From assembly GCA_019454835.1 (NCBI GenBank), contig JACFNP010000002.1:1-64000 (forward strand): a stretch of 64,000 nt of DNA, given 5' to 3'. The notes beneath the pieces are model-generated. The model did no database searches, had not been told where the DNA came from, and saw nothing but the letters and a program-made list of their open reading frames with translations. A program made the position numbers and the translations under genes. Numbering within the stretch: the stretch's first letter is position 1; each line of letters begins with the position of its first letter. This DNA is from Rubellimicrobium sp. (lineage in GTDB: Bacteria; Pseudomonadota; Alphaproteobacteria; Rhodobacterales; Rhodobacteraceae). Shown one piece after another: positions 42,133 through 50,780 of this stretch.

Positions 42133-43640
42133 CGCGGCGCCCGCGCACCCGCCGCGAGGTCGGGCGGATTCATCAGGCGCCTTTCGGTCAGGTCGAGCGC
42201 CGCCTTGCGCCGCTGGAAATCCTGTCCGCCGACGAGGTCGAGCGTATCCACGACACCGCGCTGGCCATTCTGGAGCGCATCGGCATCCGGGTGCTGGAAC
42301 CCGGCGCGCGCGACAGGTTCCGCCGCGCGGGCGCGCAGGTGACCGGCGACATGGTTCACTTCCCGCCCGGCATGATCGCCGAACATCTGCGCAGCGTCCC
42401 GCACGAATTTACCCTGATTGCCCGCAACCCGGCCCGCAACCTGCGCTTCGGCGGCGGCTGGCATGTGTTCGCCTCGGTCGGCGGCCCGGCCTATGTCATG
42501 GACAACGATGGCGGCCGCCGCGACGGAACTCATGCCGAGATGTGCGATTTCCTGCGCCTCGTGCAGGCGCTCGACATCATCCATCAGGAGGGCGGCGGCC
42601 CGTTCGAGCCACTGGACCTGCCCGCGCACAGCCGCCACCTCGACATCTACCTTGCCGAGATCACGCTGCTGGACAAGAACTGGCAGACCCAGACCCTCGG
42701 CCGCGCCCGCACCATGGACGGGATCGAGATGGCGGCGCTGGGCCTTGGGCTGTCGGTCGATGATCTGGTCCGCACCCCCGCGCTGCTGGGCATCATCAAC
42801 ACCAACTCGCCGCTCCAGATCGACATTCCGATGGGCGAGGGGCTGGTGGCGATGGCCGAGCACGGGCAGGTGAATGTCATCACCCCGTTCACGCTGGCGG
42901 GCGCCATGAGTCCGGTGACGCTGGCCGGCGCGCTGGCGCAGCAGCATGCCGAGGCGATGGCGGGCATCGTGCTCACCCAGATCGTGCGGCCCGGTGTGCC
43001 GGTGATGTATGGCGGCTTTACCTCGAACGTCGACATGCGTTCCGGTGCGCCCGCCTTCGGCACCCCGGAATATGTGAAGGCGGCACTGGCCAGCGGCCAG
43101 CTCGCGCGGCGGATAGGGGTGCCGTTCCGGTCCTCGAATGTCTGCGCCGCGAACGAGGTCGATGCGCAGGCCGCCTATGAAAGCCAGATGGCGCTCTGGG
43201 GTGCGCTGACGGGCGGCGCGCATCTGGTCGAACATGCGGCGGGCTGGCTGCACGGCGGGCTGACGGCGAGCTTCGAGAAGCTGATCCTTGACGCCGAGAT
43301 GCTGGCGATGATGGAGGAAGTGCTGCGCCCGGTGCCGGTGACCGCCGAGACCCTGGCCTTCGACGCGCTTCAGGAAGTCGGCCCCGGCGGCCATTTCTTC
43401 GGCACCGCCCACACGATGGCGCGCTACGAGACTGCGTTCCATGCGCCGATGCTGTCGAACTGGGAGAATCACCCGCAATGGCTGGAAAACGGCGCGGTGC
43501 AGGCCCGCGAGCGGGCGAATGTGCTATGGAAGCGGATCCTCGCCGAACATGAGGATCCGCCCTTCGATCCGGCCCGGCGCGAGGCGCTGGAGGATTATGT
43601 GGCCCGGCGCAAGGCCGAGGGCGGGGCCCCGATGACCTGA
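42129..43640 (+). CDS. MttB-family protein, paralogue B
   Basis: This 503-residue MttB-superfamily protein is translationally coupled (GTGA overlap) to the TMADH-like flavoprotein, so the two probably act on the same or consecutive substrates. Typical stretches are 'LEILSADEVERIHDTALAIL', 'LIARNPARNLRFGGG', 'PVTLAGALAQQHAEAMAG' and 'PGGHFFGTAHTMARYETAF'. There is no amber codon. It resembles paralogue C (59276-60832) more than paralogue A. A corrinoid partner is not encoded nearby. Confidence 0.8.
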   Translation: MTRRPRTRREVGRIHQAPFGQVERRLAPLEILSADEVERIHDTALAILERIGIRVLEPGARDRFRRAGAQVTGDMVHFPPGMIAEHLRSVPHEFTLIARNPARNLRFGGGWHVFASVGGPAYVMDNDGGRRDGTHAEMCDFLRLVQALDIIHQEGGGPFEPLDLPAHSRHLDIYLAEITLLDKNWQTQTLGRARTMDGIEMAALGLGLSVDDLVRTPALLGIINTNSPLQIDIPMGEGLVAMAEHGQVNVITPFTLAGAMSPVTLAGALAQQHAEAMAGIVLTQIVRPGVPVMYGGFTSNVDMRSGAPAFGTPEYVKAALASGQLARRIGVPFRSSNVCAANEVDAQAAYESQMALWGALTGGAHLVEHAAGWLHGGLTASFEKLILDAEMLAMMEEVLRPVPVTAETLAFDALQEVGPGGHFFGTAHTMARYETAFHAPMLSNWENHPQWLENGAVQARERANVLWKRILAEHEDPPFDPARREALEDYVARRKAEGGAPMT

Positions 43641-43658
43641 CGCCCCCCCTCTGCGCGG

Positions 43659-44690
43659 TCAGGTGGCCTCGTCCTCGTCCGGGGTCACGAAGGCGATCTC
43701 GCCGGAATCGATGCGGTCGCGGATGGTGGTGATGATCGCGTCCTGCGCGCGTTCGCCGTCGCGGCGCGGGACGGGGCCGCGGTCGGCGATCTCGTCGCGC
43801 AGGGTGGCGGCGAGGCGCTGCGAGATATTGGCGAGAATGAAGGTCGCGGCGCGTTCCTCGCCGCCGCCGCAGGCAAGCGCATGGCCGAGCGCGGCGATCA
43901 TGTCGGCATTGTCGATGCCCTTGACCGCGCGGGGAATGTCGGCGGCGCGGATGCGGTCGTGGAGATTGGCGAAGGTGAAGATTTCGCGCCGGACCTGCCC
44001 CGCGAAGGCGGCATCGGTGCGATCGAGCGAGTCGAGCACCTGTTCGCGCGTGGCCGGGCGGGTCGAGTTGAGGATCGCGCCGACGCGCGCCTCGGGGCGG
44101 GCGGCAAAGGCGGGGTCGGTGTCGTCCGCGTAGACCGCCGCCAGCGCGCGGCCGATGCGCGCCACGGCCTCGGGCCTTATGGCGGCGGTTTCCTGCATCG
44201 CATAGGTGATGCGGCGGGCGCGTTCGCCGGGCAGATGCGTCAGCGTTTCGGCAGCATGTCTTGCGGGCAGTTTCGACAGGGCGACGGCGGCGATCTCGAC
44301 CCCCTCGCGCTGCATCATCGCGGCGAGTTCCGACGGCGGCAGCGCCGCCAGCCGCGCCCAGGGGTCGATGCCGCGCGCCAGCGCCGCCTCGCGCTGCAGC
44401 CGGGCAAGCGCGCCCTGCGAAAGCTGTCCGTCCAGCGCCCCGAGGACCGTATCGACATCACCCGCCGCCGCGAGGCCCACCGATTCGATCGCGTCGGCGA
44501 ATTCCGCCGCCACGGCATTCAGCGTCTCGCGGTCGACGAGGCGCAGCCCGGCGAGTTCGCGGGCAAGGTTCATCTGCACCTCTTCGGGCAGCCGCGAGAG
44601 CGCGACCTTCTGCCCGTCCGCGATCAGAAGCTGCACGATCATCGCCGCCTTGCGCCGCCGTCCGGGCGCCGTGAGATCCGCCGTGTCCAT
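43659..44690 (-). CDS. fliG: FliG-like flagellar motor switch protein
   Basis: This 343-residue protein matches FliG, the rotor protein that links the flagellar C ring to the stator. The N-terminal region ('DLTAPGRRRKAAMIVQLLI'), the middle domain and the C-terminal motor domain ('FTFANLHDRIRAADIPRAV', 'ERAATFILANISQRLAATLR') are all present. The start at 44690 follows a GGAGG site. No other flagellar gene is in the window, so it is an orphan copy, either the sole FliG placed apart or a second version. The motor-domain charges are less conserved than in enteric FliG. Confidence 0.78.
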   Translation of the reverse strand: MDTADLTAPGRRRKAAMIVQLLIADGQKVALSRLPEEVQMNLARELAGLRLVDRETLNAVAAEFADAIESVGLAAAGDVDTVLGALDGQLSQGALARLQREAALARGIDPWARLAALPPSELAAMMQREGVEIAAVALSKLPARHAAETLTHLPGERARRITYAMQETAAIRPEAVARIGRALAAVYADDTDPAFAARPEARVGAILNSTRPATREQVLDSLDRTDAAFAGQVRREIFTFANLHDRIRAADIPRAVKGIDNADMIAALGHALACGGGEERAATFILANISQRLAATLRDEIADRGPVPRRDGERAQDAIITTIRDRIDSGEIAFVTPDEDEAT

Positions 44691-45279
44691 CGCCCGCCTC
44701 CTGCCTGCGCCGCAGAGCCAAGCACGAAGAGGTGAAGACTCCGTTGCTGCGCGGCGGGCGGGCGATATGCGGGGCAATCGGGCGTGCGGCATATGCCGTC
44801 ATTGCGAGGAGCCGCAGGCGACGCGGCAACCCCGATGTTGTGTGTGAGCGGTCGGGGTTGCTTCGGCTTCGCCTCCTCGCAATGACGGCACATGCCATGC
44901 GTCCGACTGCCCCCCGGCGTCCTGCCCCGCAGCGCCTGCGCCGGGAATAAATGTCGCGCCGGGCCGATGGATATGCGAGAATGGTCGATGCGGGGGGATA
45001 TGGAACGGATATGCAGGGGGTGATGAAACCTCATGGATCGCCGTTTCCGGTCGAAACGGGTGGCGCGATGAAAGTCTGTCCTGACCCTGATACCCCGACG
45101 GGCTGCAGGCCTGCCGGGTGCCCCGCATCGCCCGCCGTCGCCCGGTCGCGGCGCAGTCCGGGCGGGGCCGTGTCGTTGCCCAAGCCGAAGCCCGCCCGGT
45201 GACTCCGGCTGCGACAGCCCCGGACACAGGCACCGCAGGGGCACGGATACGATCCCGCGACAGATGCGGAGCATGGCCG
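44691..45279. other. Intergenic region between fliG and the LuxR gene
   Basis: Apart from repeat copy 3 (44797-44888) this stretch of about 590 bases holds no gene I can support. A frame running into the LuxR gene from 45118 lacks a good start and has atypical composition. The LuxR promoter is presumably at its right end. Confidence 0.5.
44797..44888. repeat. Interspersed palindromic repeat, copy 3
   Basis: Ends CGTCATTGCGAGGAGCCGC and CTCCTCGCAATGACGGC surround CCCCGATGTTGTGTGTGAGC. It is preceded by GGGCAATCGGGCGTGCGG, a flank also seen next to copies 4, 5, 6, 7 and 9. Confidence 0.85.
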
Positions 45280-45882
45280 GTGGACAAGATCGAGGACGAA
45301 CTGCGCCGGCTGGCGCCGGTGGGCCATTACCTGGCGCTGCGGGTCGGCTTTGCCTTTCCGCTCGACCAGATCATTGCCTTGCCGGATGCCTGGGTGGACC
45401 TCTACAGGCGCGACCGGCTCATGCTCGTCGATCCGGTGCTGTGCTGGTGCTACCGGAACACCGGCGTCATCCGGTGGAGCGAGATCGACCTCGATGACCC
45501 GCATCATGTCCTGAACCGCGCCCGGTCGCTGGGCCTGTGCTATGGCGCGGCGGCCTCGGTGAACGACGATTCGGGCAACGGCCAGCATTCGTTCGGCTGG
45601 TTCGCGCGGGATGATCGCGAATTCAGCGACGACGAACTGGCGGCGTTGCTGTCGCTGCTACGGCGCCTCGACGAATCGCGCCGCCCGCCGACCGGCCTTA
45701 CCCGCGCGGAACTCGAGGCGCTGGGCATGGTGCGCGACGGGCTGCGCCTGAAGCAGATCGCCCATGACCTGGGGGTAAGCGAGGGCGCCGTGAAGCAGCG
45801 ACTGCGCAACGCCCGCATCAAGCTGGGCGCGGCCACCAGCACCCAGGCGGCGGCCATGGCCAGCAGCTTCGCGCTGATCTGA
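45280..45882 (+). CDS. LuxR-family regulator with autoinducer-binding domain (LuxR solo)
   Basis: This protein of about 200 residues has an N-terminal autoinducer-binding-like domain ('DAWVDLYRRDRLMLVDPVLC', 'VIRWSEID') and a C-terminal LuxR helix-turn-helix ('LKQIAHDLGVSEGAVKQRL'). The W..Y...DP pattern typical of acyl-homoserine-lactone binding is present. The GTG start at 45280 has a GGAG eight bases upstream and gives the usual length, whereas an upstream in-frame ATG at 45118 would add an atypical tail. No luxI-type synthase is in the window, so it is a solo responding to a signal made elsewhere. Confidence 0.78.
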   Translation: MDKIEDELRRLAPVGHYLALRVGFAFPLDQIIALPDAWVDLYRRDRLMLVDPVLCWCYRNTGVIRWSEIDLDDPHHVLNRARSLGLCYGAAASVNDDSGNGQHSFGWFARDDREFSDDELAALLSLLRRLDESRRPPTGLTRAELEALGMVRDGLRLKQIAHDLGVSEGAVKQRLRNARIKLGAATSTQAAAMASSFALI

Positions 45883-45898
45883 GCGGGGCGGCACATCC

Positions 45899-45985
45899 CG
45901 TCACCCGCGAGGCGCAAGCCGAAGCAACCCCGACCGCTCACACCCAGCATCGGGGTTGCTTCGTCGGCTGCGCCTCGCAACGACG
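45899..45985. repeat. Interspersed palindromic repeat, copy 4
   Basis: This copy is in opposite orientation to copy 3 (core CCCCGACCGCTCACACCCAG then ATCGGGGTTGC). It runs from CGTCACCCGCGAGG to CCTCGCAACGACG. The ends are more diverged than in other copies, so it is likely older. It lies 17 bases after the LuxR gene and could terminate it. Confidence 0.75.
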
Positions 45986-46064
45986 AAAACATGGCCGCCC
46001 GCCCGTCCTATACAATCCCCGCCCCTGCCGGTAACCTGATCTGCCACCCACCAAGGAACCCCCG

Positions 46065-47012
46065 ATGACCGATTACAGCCGCCTGATCGACGCCGAGACC
46101 TGGGCCTTCATCGAGCGCACCAACAGCTTCTATGCCGTCGATGCGGTGGACCATTCGGTCGCCGAGCAGCGGCGGACCTATGACCGGATGGCCGAGGCGT
46201 TTCACGCCGCTTACCCCGAGGATGTCACCGCCGAAACGAGCGCGTTGCAGGCGGGCGGACACGCGATCCCGCTGCGCCGCTATCACCGGCGCAACCCGGA
46301 CGGCGCGGCGGTGGTCGTCTATTTCCACGGCGGCGGCTTCGTGGTCGGCGGGCTGGAAAGCCATGACGATGTCTGCGCGGAAATCTGCGCGCATACCGGG
46401 TTCGACGTGGTCTCGGTCGATTACCGCCTGTTGCCCGAACACCCGCATCCGGCGGCATTCGACGACTGCCTCGCCGCGTTTCGGCATGTGGCGGCCGAAG
46501 GGGTGGAAGGGGTGCCGGTGGTCCTGTGCGGCGATTCGGCAGGCGGCAACCTGGCGGCGGCGGTCTCGGCGGTGACGCGCGACGATGCGCGCCCGCCGGT
46601 GGCGCAGGTGCTGATCTATCCCGGCCTTGGCGGCAACATCGACGCAGGTTCCTATCTGACCCATGCCGAGGCGCCGCTGCTGCGCCGCGACGAACTGGTC
46701 TATTACGAAAAGACCCGCAGCGGCGGGCGCGACCTGTCGCGCGACGTGACCAGCAAGCCGCTTGCCGATACCGATTTCTCGCGCCTGCCGCCCACGGCGA
46801 TCTTCAGCGCCGAATGCGACCCGCTCTGCGACGACGGCCGCGACTACCGCGACCGCCTCGTTGCCGCCGGAGTCCCCGCGATCTGGGAGGTGGACGCGGG
46901 CCTCGTCCACGGCTGGCTGCGCGCCCGCCATTCGGTCGCCCGCGCCCGTGCAGGCTTTGCGCGCATCCTCGCGGCCATCGACCGCCTCGGCCACGGCGGG
47001 ACGCCGGGGTAG
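46065..47012 (+). CDS. HSL-type alpha/beta-hydrolase (esterase/lipase)
   Basis: This 315-residue protein has the hormone-sensitive-lipase-type oxyanion motif 'VYFHGGGFVVGG', the nucleophile serine in 'GDSAGGNLAAAV', the acid in 'ECDPLCDDG' and the histidine in 'LVHGWLRAR'. It therefore has the complete catalytic triad. Such enzymes hydrolyse short-chain esters. An AAGGA site precedes the ATG. It stands alone between two repeat copies, and no neighbour indicates a pathway. Confidence 0.85.
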   Translation: MTDYSRLIDAETWAFIERTNSFYAVDAVDHSVAEQRRTYDRMAEAFHAAYPEDVTAETSALQAGGHAIPLRRYHRRNPDGAAVVVYFHGGGFVVGGLESHDDVCAEICAHTGFDVVSVDYRLLPEHPHPAAFDDCLAAFRHVAAEGVEGVPVVLCGDSAGGNLAAAVSAVTRDDARPPVAQVLIYPGLGGNIDAGSYLTHAEAPLLRRDELVYYEKTRSGGRDLSRDVTSKPLADTDFSRLPPTAIFSAECDPLCDDGRDYRDRLVAAGVPAIWEVDAGLVHGWLRARHSVARARAGFARILAAIDRLGHGGTPG

Positions 47013-47020
47013 GGGGCCAG

Positions 47021-47045
47021 AGCATTTCGCAGTCACATGCGGGCC
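47021..47045. repeat. Partial copy of a second repeat family (AGCATTTCGCAGT)
   Basis: AGCATTTCGCAGTCACATGC, directly behind the esterase gene, matches the start of the longer unit at 47811-47850. It lies just before palindromic repeat copy 5, so the two repeat families form composites. Confidence 0.55.
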
Positions 47046-47066
47046 AGTCGGGCGAACGGCATATTT

Positions 47067-47161
47067 TGTCATTGCGAGGAGCCGAAGGCGACGAAGCAAC
47101 CCCGACCGCTCACACGCAACATCGAGGTTGCTTCGTCGGCTGCGCCTCCTCGCAATGACGG
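47067..47161. repeat. Interspersed palindromic repeat, copy 5
   Basis: This is a well-preserved unit running from TGTCATTGCGAGGAGCCGA to CTCCTCGCAATGACGGG, with arms that can pair over nearly the whole length. Orientation is as in copy 4. It fills the gap between the esterase and ComJ-like genes together with other repeat pieces. Confidence 0.85.
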
Positions 47162-47185
47162 GACAAGTGGTTCGCCCGGTTGCCC

Positions 47186-47215
47186 CGCAGTCGAATGGTC
47201 ACATCGGACACCCGC
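47186..47215. repeat. Copy of the second repeat family (CGCAGTCGAATGG)
   Basis: CGCAGTCGAATGGTCACATC followed by GGACACCCGC matches 62824-62855 with few differences. It stands ahead of the ComJ-like gene and behind palindromic copy 5. Confidence 0.6.
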
Positions 47216-47339
47216 TCCGGTGCCCGGCGCGGTCATTTTGAAGTTGAACGATCCGGCCATCCGGCCAAGATGGCGAGGCGCCGCAACGCCGTCCCGCCCC
47301 ATGCGGGGCTGTCCGGTTCGGCAGTCGGGAGGATCGTGA

Positions 47340-47810
47340 ATGATGCTGGCGGATTTTGCGGTTACCGTCGAATACACGCAGGTGCTGGTCGAGACCGAAG
47401 GCCCGGTCCCTGCCGGGCTTCTGTGGACCGACGCGCATGTCGCGCAGGGGTTCGCCTGGTCGGACGGTCTCGTGTCCTTCGGCGTGCCCGACCATGACGG
47501 CACGTGCCGCGTGCTGGTCGAACTCGCCCGCGATGTGGTTGCGGACCCGCAGGCGCTGTGGGCGGTGCAGGTTCCCTTCCGCGTCACCGGCCCGCTGCAG
47601 ATCGGCACGGTCCTCGACACCCGCCGCGTCGCGGTGCCGGACGGAAGCCACAACCTGACCTTTCAGGCGTTTCCGGGCGGTGACGACCATGCCTATACCC
47701 TGCGGCTGACCTTCTCGCCCGCTGCCGCGCCGGAGTTCCGCATTCTGAAGAAGGGCGGCGACATCACCACCGACGCGGTCCTGCGCCGCGACGCCGAGGC
47801 GGCGCGATAG
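47340..47810 (+). CDS. ComJ-family protein
   Basis: This 156-residue protein aligns by eye with Bacillus ComJ, the small competence-associated protein that binds and inhibits the nuclease NucA. Matching stretches are 'LLWTDAHVAQGFAWSDGLVS' (ComJ has WTDEAIEKGYAAADGAIS), 'VQVPFRVTG' and 'HNLTFQAFPG'. A GGAGG site precedes the ATG. No NucA-like nuclease lies next to it, so it is an orphan and its job here is unclear. The C-terminal 40 residues extend beyond the Bacillus protein. Confidence 0.65.
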   Translation: MMLADFAVTVEYTQVLVETEGPVPAGLLWTDAHVAQGFAWSDGLVSFGVPDHDGTCRVLVELARDVVADPQALWAVQVPFRVTGPLQIGTVLDTRRVAVPDGSHNLTFQAFPGGDDHAYTLRLTFSPAAAPEFRILKKGGDITTDAVLRRDAEAAR

Positions 47811-47850
47811 AGCATTTCGCAGCCGGATGGGAACATCTGACGCCTGCGGC
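47811..47850. repeat. Copy of the second repeat family, directly after the ComJ-like stop codon
   Basis: AGCATTTCGCAGCCGGATGG then GAACATCTGACGCCTGCGGC begins immediately after the TAG of the ComJ-like gene. The same AACATCTGACGCC segment occurs at the end of nnrS. Confidence 0.6.
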
Positions 47851-47935
47851 ATGACGACAGGCCGGGGGCGGTGCGCAGGGCAATCGGGCGAACTGCGGCT
47901 GCGCGGGTTGGCGGGGCACCATTGCCCGCAAACCC

Positions 47936-48031
47936 CGTCATTGCGAGGAGGCGCAGCCGACGAAGCAACCTCGATGGTTGTGTGTGAGCGGTCGGGGTTG
48001 CTTCGTCGGCTTCGCCGCCTCGCAATGACGG
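47936..48031. repeat. Interspersed palindromic repeat, copy 6
   Basis: This unit of about 95 bases runs from CGTCATTGCGAGGAGGCGC to CCGCCTCGCAATGACGG, core ACCTCGATGGTTGTGTGTGA. It lies between the convergent ComJ-like and LysR genes, a usual place for a two-way terminator. Confidence 0.85.
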
Positions 48032-48074
48032 AATATGCCGCGCGCCCGATTGCCCTGGGGGCGCAGCCGGGGAA

Positions 48075-48998
48075 TCAGATCGACGCGGTCCCGCCCGGCA
48101 CGAAGTCGAACGCTTCCAGCGCCGCGCGCAGGATTTCGCCGAAGCGGATCGCGGCGCGGGCGTGGACCGGGTGGCGTGGCGAGACGAGGGCCAGCTCGAA
48201 GGCGGGCGCCGCCTCGACCGCGCGCACCGTGGCGCCGTAGTGGCGGTGGAAATGCCGCGCGGTCAGCGGATCGACGAAGGCCACGCCCGCCCCGGCCATC
48301 GCCAGATGCGCGGCGGTTTCCGAGACGAAGCCGTCGACCGAGGCGCGCCGCTGGACCACCGCGCGCAGGTCGGGATCGTCGCAGAGCGCCAGGAAATAGC
48401 TGGCGCCCGGCACGACCAGCGGCAGCGAATCGAGCGCGGCGGCCGAAAGCGGCATCTCGGGCGGACCAAGGTGATCGGCGCCGGGCCGGGCCAGCGCGAC
48501 ATAGGGCAGTTCGCGCCGCGCGAGGATCGTCACGTCGCGCACGTCGAGAATCGGGCTGACCAGCCCCAGATCGAAGCGGCGGGCGCGAATCCAGTGCAGG
48601 ATGCGCTCGGATTCCCGCAACTCGACGGTGATGCGCAGTTCGCCATGCCGTTGCTGCCAGGTGGACACCGCCTCGGGCACCAGATCGAGCAGCACCGCAG
48701 GCACGCCGCCGACCGCAAGATGCGCGCCCTTGAACTGGCCGATCTCCTCGGCGGCGCGCGAGATGGCGCCGAGGCCGTGGAAGGACCGCTCGACCTCGGC
48801 GTGAAGGAATTCGGCCTCGGCGGTGGGGGTCACGCCCCGGCTGCGACGCAGGAACAGCGGATAGCCGAGCTTCCTTTCGAGATTGGCGATGATCCGCGTG
48901 ACATTCGGCTGCGAGGTGTTCAGCAGCCGCGCCGCCGCCGAGAGCGAACCGCTCTGGAGGGCCGCACGGAATGCTTCGATCTCGCGCATCTGGAGCAT
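48075..48998 (-). CDS. LysR-family transcriptional regulator
   Basis: This 307-residue regulator has the N-terminal winged helix ('LQSGSLSAAARLLNTSQPNV') and a C-terminal co-inducer domain ('HLAVGGVPAVLLDLVPEAVS', 'FDLGLVSPI'). It is divergent from the binding-protein gene at 49138, with a 139-base gap that is A-T richer around 49010-49045, and most likely controls that import and CoA-activation operon. The co-inducer is probably the imported compound or its first product. Confidence 0.85.
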   Translation of the reverse strand: MLQMREIEAFRAALQSGSLSAAARLLNTSQPNVTRIIANLERKLGYPLFLRRSRGVTPTAEAEFLHAEVERSFHGLGAISRAAEEIGQFKGAHLAVGGVPAVLLDLVPEAVSTWQQRHGELRITVELRESERILHWIRARRFDLGLVSPILDVRDVTILARRELPYVALARPGADHLGPPEMPLSAAALDSLPLVVPGASYFLALCDDPDLRAVVQRRASVDGFVSETAAHLAMAGAGVAFVDPLTARHFHRHYGATVRAVEAAPAFELALVSPRHPVHARAAIRFGEILRAALEAFDFVPGGTASI

Positions 48999-49137
48999 GA
49001 TGCAGCCATACCATTGCAGTATATCGTCGGCGTCAATTCATATTTGCAGGAATGGCGGCTTTGTGGTTCGTTAACCAGATGCGGCGCCCCGAGGAGTCCC
49101 GGCAGGGAAAGGGCGCAGATTGCTTGGGAGACGGATA

Positions 49138-50703
49138 ATGACGACACGACTGGGCGAAATGACCCGCCGCCGCTTTGGCGGGCTGGCCATGACATCGGGG
49201 GCGGCGCTGGCCCTTGGCGCCGTTGGCAGCGCCGCACGGGCCGAGCCGTCGCGCGGCGGGCGCCTGCGCATCGGGGCGAGCGGCAGCAACGCCTCGGAAA
49301 GCTGGGACCCGGCGACCTGGGGCCTCAGCGTGATGATGAACATCGGCGGCTTCGGCTCCATCTACAACAACCTCGTCGAGATTCGCGGGTCGGGTGACCT
49401 CGTGCCCGAACTGGCCGAAAGCTACGAACCCGCCGAAAGCGGCAAGGTCTGGCGCTTCACCATCCGCAAGGGCGTCACCTTCTCGGACGGCCGCACCCTG
49501 CGGCCCGAGGATGTCGCAGCCTCGCTGAACCATCACCGCGGCGATGATTCGACCTCGTCCGCCAAGCCGATCGTCGAGCCGATCACCGACATCAGCGTCG
49601 AGGGCGACGTGGTCGTCATCACGCTCGAGGCGGCCAATGCCGACTTTCCGTTCCTGCTGGCCGACTATCACCTCGTCATCGGTCCGGCGGGCGATGACGG
49701 CACCGTGGACTGGGCCGCGCATGTCGGCACCGGCGGCTATACCGTCAGCGAATACACCATCGGTTCGCGCATGTTGCTGGCCCGGCGGGCCGATTACTGG
49801 AAGGCAGACGCCGCCTGGTTCGACGAGGTCGAGATCATCGGCATCGACGATGTCGCCGCGCGCATGAACGCGGTGATGACCGGCGAGGTCGATGTCATCA
49901 CCAGCGCCGACATCTCGACCGTGGGGCGGCTGGCGCGGGTGCCCAATCTCATCGTCGACGAAGTGACCGGCACCCAGCAGTTCACCATGCCGATGTTCAC
50001 CGATGTCGCGCCGTTCAACGACCTGAACGTGCGGCTGGCGCTGAAATACGCCATCGACCGGCAGGAGATGGTGGACAAGATCCTCTACGGCCACGGGCGC
50101 GTCGCCTACGACAACCCGATCGCGCCTGCGAACCGCTATTTCGACGACAGCCTGCAACCCTTTGAATACGACCCGGACAAGGCGCGGTATTACCTGCAGC
50201 AGGCGGGCCTTGACGGGCTGTCGGTCGACCTGCACGCCGCCGATGCCGCGTTCCAGGGGGCGGTGAATACCGCCGTGCTGTTTGCCGAACAGGCGTCGAA
50301 GGCCGGGATCAACGTCAACGTGCTGCGCGAGCCGAACGACGGCTACTGGTCGAACGTCTGGACCAAGGTGCCGTTCTGCATGGCCTACTGGCAGGGGCGC
50401 CCGACCGAGGACTGGATGTTCTCGCAGGTCTATGCCTCGACGGCGCCGTGGAACGACACCCACTGGAAGAACGAGCGTTTCGACCAGTTGCTTGTCGATG
50501 CGCGCGCCGAACTCGACGACAACAGGCGCCGGGCGATGTATCAGGAGATGCAGAGCCTTGTCGCCAACGACGGCGGCGTCATCATCCCGATGTATGCCAA
50601 TTACGTCTCGGTGCGCAGCGATCAGGTGCAGAACGACGGCAACGTGAGTTCCGTCATGGAGCTTGACGGCTCGAAGATCGCCGACCGCTGGTGGTTCGCC
50701 TGA
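49138..50703 (+). CDS. Peptide-type ABC importer binding protein (SBP_bac_5), second system
   Basis: This 521-residue periplasmic binding protein has a Tat signal (TRRRFGGLAMTSGAALALG) and the family-5 fold ('TFSDGRTLRPEDVAASLNHH', 'LNVRLALKYAIDRQEMVDKI'). The start at 49138 has a GGGAG site; an earlier in-frame ATG at 49120 overlaps that site. It is the first gene of a long operon that also encodes permeases, a double ATPase and CoA-activating enzymes, so the ligand is probably a carboxylic acid or an acyl- or amino-type compound that is later activated with CoA. Confidence 0.85.
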   Translation: MTTRLGEMTRRRFGGLAMTSGAALALGAVGSAARAEPSRGGRLRIGASGSNASESWDPATWGLSVMMNIGGFGSIYNNLVEIRGSGDLVPELAESYEPAESGKVWRFTIRKGVTFSDGRTLRPEDVAASLNHHRGDDSTSSAKPIVEPITDISVEGDVVVITLEAANADFPFLLADYHLVIGPAGDDGTVDWAAHVGTGGYTVSEYTIGSRMLLARRADYWKADAAWFDEVEIIGIDDVAARMNAVMTGEVDVITSADISTVGRLARVPNLIVDEVTGTQQFTMPMFTDVAPFNDLNVRLALKYAIDRQEMVDKILYGHGRVAYDNPIAPANRYFDDSLQPFEYDPDKARYYLQQAGLDGLSVDLHAADAAFQGAVNTAVLFAEQASKAGINVNVLREPNDGYWSNVWTKVPFCMAYWQGRPTEDWMFSQVYASTAPWNDTHWKNERFDQLLVDARAELDDNRRRAMYQEMQSLVANDGGVIIPMYANYVSVRSDQVQNDGNVSSVMELDGSKIADRWWFA

Positions 50704-50780
50704 CCTGAGCGGCGGGGGCGGCGCATCCGGGCGCCGCCCTTCCCCCCATCACCCTGCATTTCGGAATTTGCGGAGGCGGC

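Noticed and set aside
45118-45279. Longer N-terminus for the LuxR-type gene
   Set aside because: The added 54 residues are Arg/Ala/Pro-rich with no match to the family, and a GTG with a ribosome site lies at 45280.
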